Assembly: GCA_030146615.1 (NCBI GenBank)
Contig: JASLBL010000249.1
Location: forward strand, 1-7,016
Source of the DNA: Actinomycetes bacterium
Lineage (GTDB): Bacteria; Actinomycetota; CALGFH01
DNA: 7,016 nt
Direction: 5' to 3'
Under the pieces are notes generated by a model, which did no database searches, was not told where the DNA came from, and was given only the letters and a program-made list of their open reading frames with translations. Position numbers and translations under genes: made by a program. Below, in pieces: positions 5,788 to 7,016 of the stretch (positions are counted from its first letter, which is position 1; the number at the start of each line of letters is the position of its first letter).

Positions 5788-5824
5788 AGACGATCCGACG
5801 GGTTCCTTCCAGGCCCGTCTGGAT
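5784..5824 (-). terminator. Possible hairpin 3' of the ferritin-like gene
   Basis: ATCCAGACG (5784-5792) pairs with CGTCTGGAT (5816-5824), 9 bp with a 23-nt spacer. An alternative inner stem, GACGGG (5797-5802) with CCCGTC (5814-5819), shares the right arm, so the two folds are mutually exclusive. It begins about 55 nt after the ferritin-like stop on the - strand. No T-run follows, so it is weak as an intrinsic terminator. Confidence 0.3.
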
Positions 5825-5858
5825 CGACGAGGCATCCAACCTGAGCAGCCGAGATCCG
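5792..5858 (-). repeat. Dispersed intergenic repeat, copy B
   Basis: The core 5816-5848 matches 1611-1643 at 30/33. It starts about 31 nt downstream of the stop of the - strand ferritin-like gene, in the same orientation relative to that gene as copy A is to the DUF885 gene. It overlaps the possible hairpin at 5784-5824. The segment between the shared GATCC (5792-5796) and the core is diverged and one base longer than in copy A. Confidence 0.5.
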
Positions 5859-5878
5859 TGTCGAGCGGCACCCGCGGC

Positions 5879-7016
5879 CTATCCGGCGGCGGCGGCCGCC
5901 CGCTCGTCCAGGTGGCTCTGGAGCCGGGCGGCCAAGCCGCGGACCGGCTCCTCGAGTTCGGCCAGCCGCTCCAGGCCGGGCTCGCAGCCGAGCCGCACGC
6001 AGGCGTCGGCCATCACCCCCAGGCGCTGGATCATCACCTTCCAGGCAGCCTCCCGCCAGGGCAGCAGGAACTGGGACGGGTGGACCATGAAGAACGCCGG
6101 GCCGGCCAGCTCCCCAGGGTGGTCGGGGCCGAGCGGCAGCGTGGTCAGCACCGACCCCAGCGGCCGCAGCACCGCCGCCATCAGCCCGATGGCGGCGCCG
6201 GCCAGGGTGTCCACCTCCCGGTCGGTCTCCTCGTCGTGGACGAACAGCCGGCACAGCAGTTGCAGCAGCGTCTGGTGGGCGGCGTCGAACACGTCGGCGA
6301 CCTGCGCGGTCAGCGGGTCGCTGATGACCACGGCCAGCGGCTGGTCGGGCGGGCGGCGCACGTAGGCGGGCTGCGCCGGCCGGGCCGGCTCGAAGCTCGG
6401 GTCGGCCTCGGTCGCGGCCAGGTACTCCTCCAGGACGGTGGCGAGGCGGCCGAAGTGGGCCTCGCGCCAGTCGCCGTCGGCGCCCTCGCCCTGCTCGACG
6501 ATGGTCGCGATGGCGGCCTCGGCCGAGGCCAGATCGGTGACCGCGATCAGCTCCGACCAGCCGAGCAGCTCGCGGGTGGCCTGGGCCTCGGGCGGGCCGA
6601 TGAACACCTCGGCCTCGCCGTAGCGCTCGACCAGGCGGGCGAAGCCGTGACCGATGCTGCGGTACAGGTGCCCGACGGTCGTGTAGTCCTGCGGTTCGGC
6701 CATCAGGGGGGTCGGGGTCGCGGTCAGGGGCCGGCACTCGCACACCACCGAGAACAGCTCGGCGTCGGCCACGTCGACGTGGTCGGGGCGCTCCAGGTAC
6801 AGGAAGTGGCGCAGCGCCTCCTCGCCGAACGGCACCAGCGCCACCTGCACGTCCGGCGGGTACCACTGGCAGCGGATCGGGAAGTTGGGCCGGTGGAAGT
6901 GCGGGGTGGCGCCGACCGCGGTCAGCAGGTTGGTCGCCAGGGTCAGGTGCAGCATCTCCTGGACCGCGATCTCGGCCAGGGTGTCGCCCCAGCGGGTGAC
7001 CAGGGCGAGCTGCTCG
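5879..7016 (-). CDS. VioB-like ferritin-like domain protein, 5'-partial
   Basis: The frame continues past the ATG at 6955 to the right edge (20 more codons, ending in AEIAVQ and E), so the true start lies outside the window. It resembles the ferritin-like domain found in iminophenyl-pyruvate dimer synthase (VioB type). The metal-binding ExxH lies in QEMLHLTLATNLL (Glu at nt 6956-6958, His at 6947-6949). It is followed by VGATPHFHRPNFP, then FLYLERP (residues 51-57 counted from ATG 6955), YTTVGHLYRSIGHGF (91-105), VTDLASAEAAIATIVEQGEG (139-158) and the helix with AHFGRL (166-171). A C-terminal helical extension (about 205-345) contains VLRPLGSVLTTLPLGPDHPG (262-281) and an Ala-rich tail. It probably binds a di-iron or other metal centre, but the reaction is unknown; stand-alone members occur outside violacein or indolocarbazole clusters. 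The only neighbour seen is the SDR gene, 175 nt downstream. Confidence 0.8.
   Translation of the reverse strand, partial: EQLALVTRWGDTLAEIAVQEMLHLTLATNLLTAVGATPHFHRPNFPIRCQWYPPDVQVALVPFGEEALRHFLYLERPDHVDVADAELFSVVCECRPLTATPTPLMAEPQDYTTVGHLYRSIGHGFARLVERYGEAEVFIGPPEAQATRELLGWSELIAVTDLASAEAAIATIVEQGEGADGDWREAHFGRLATVLEEYLAATEADPSFEPARPAQPAYVRRPPDQPLAVVISDPLTAQVADVFDAAHQTLLQLLCRLFVHDEETDREVDTLAGAAIGLMAAVLRPLGSVLTTLPLGPDHPGELAGPAFFMVHPSQFLLPWREAAWKVMIQRLGVMADACVRLGCEPGLERLAELEEPVRGLAARLQSHLDERAAAAAG

Noticed and set aside
5484..6866. 460-residue - strand frame across the ferritin-like and SDR genes
   Set aside because: It is an out-of-frame shadow full of Arg/Gly/Pro and runs across two genes and the gap between them, while the other frame has the ferritin-like motifs.
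1..7016. CRISPR array
   Set aside because: No regularly spaced repeat series exists. The only repeats are the tRNA duplicate, the two-copy intergenic repeat and a short two-unit tandem.

Overview
The window is high-GC DNA (a sample inside the large peptidase gene, 2521-2620, has 75 G/C in 100) with actinobacterial-type gene content: an RlmB-type rRNA methyltransferase with an Arg/Gly/Pro-rich N-terminal tail, a tRNA-Thr directly after it, a DUF885 metallopeptidase, a membrane-sensor protein of a style common in actinobacteria, an SDR oxidoreductase and a VioB-like ferritin-fold protein. I infer a soil-type actinomycete or a deeper-branching actinobacterial lineage. Nothing here fixes the genus.

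Layout. (1) Positions 2-998, + strand: the 3' part of rlmB (its start lies off the left edge) and, 21 nt later, an intact tRNA-Thr(UGU). (2) Positions 1003-4661: every gene is on the - strand. These are a small predicted membrane protein (1147-1467), a DUF885 peptidase (about 1736-3523) and an eight-helix sensor-like membrane protein without a kinase domain (3492-4574) that overlaps or abuts the peptidase start, so the last two look like one transcription unit. (3) Positions 4659-4712: a second copy of the 3' half of the tRNA-Thr gene, in the same orientation as the intact gene and 3710 bp away, matching at 49 of 51 positions. (4) Positions 4747-7016, - strand: an SDR oxidoreductase and, upstream of it, a ferritin-like protein that runs off the right edge.

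The main structural observation is that segment (2) is bracketed by an intact tRNA gene and a direct repeat of its 3' half starting exactly at the anticodon stem. That is the classical footprint of a tyrosine-recombinase element integrated into a tRNA gene. No integrase gene is visible between the repeats, so the segment is best read as a decayed or integrase-less island, with a decayed duplicate tRNA as the alternative.

A second non-coding signal is a dispersed intergenic repeat (33-nt core, 30 identical), found 3' of the DUF885 gene and 3' of the ferritin-like gene in the same relative orientation. The SDR leader also carries an 8-bp perfect inverted repeat and, further upstream, a tandem TTGATCATCC motif with an 11-nt period. 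I found no CRISPR array, rRNA, transposase or origin. The proteins belong to recognisable families, so any novelty here lies in the tRNA-bounded architecture and the repeats.
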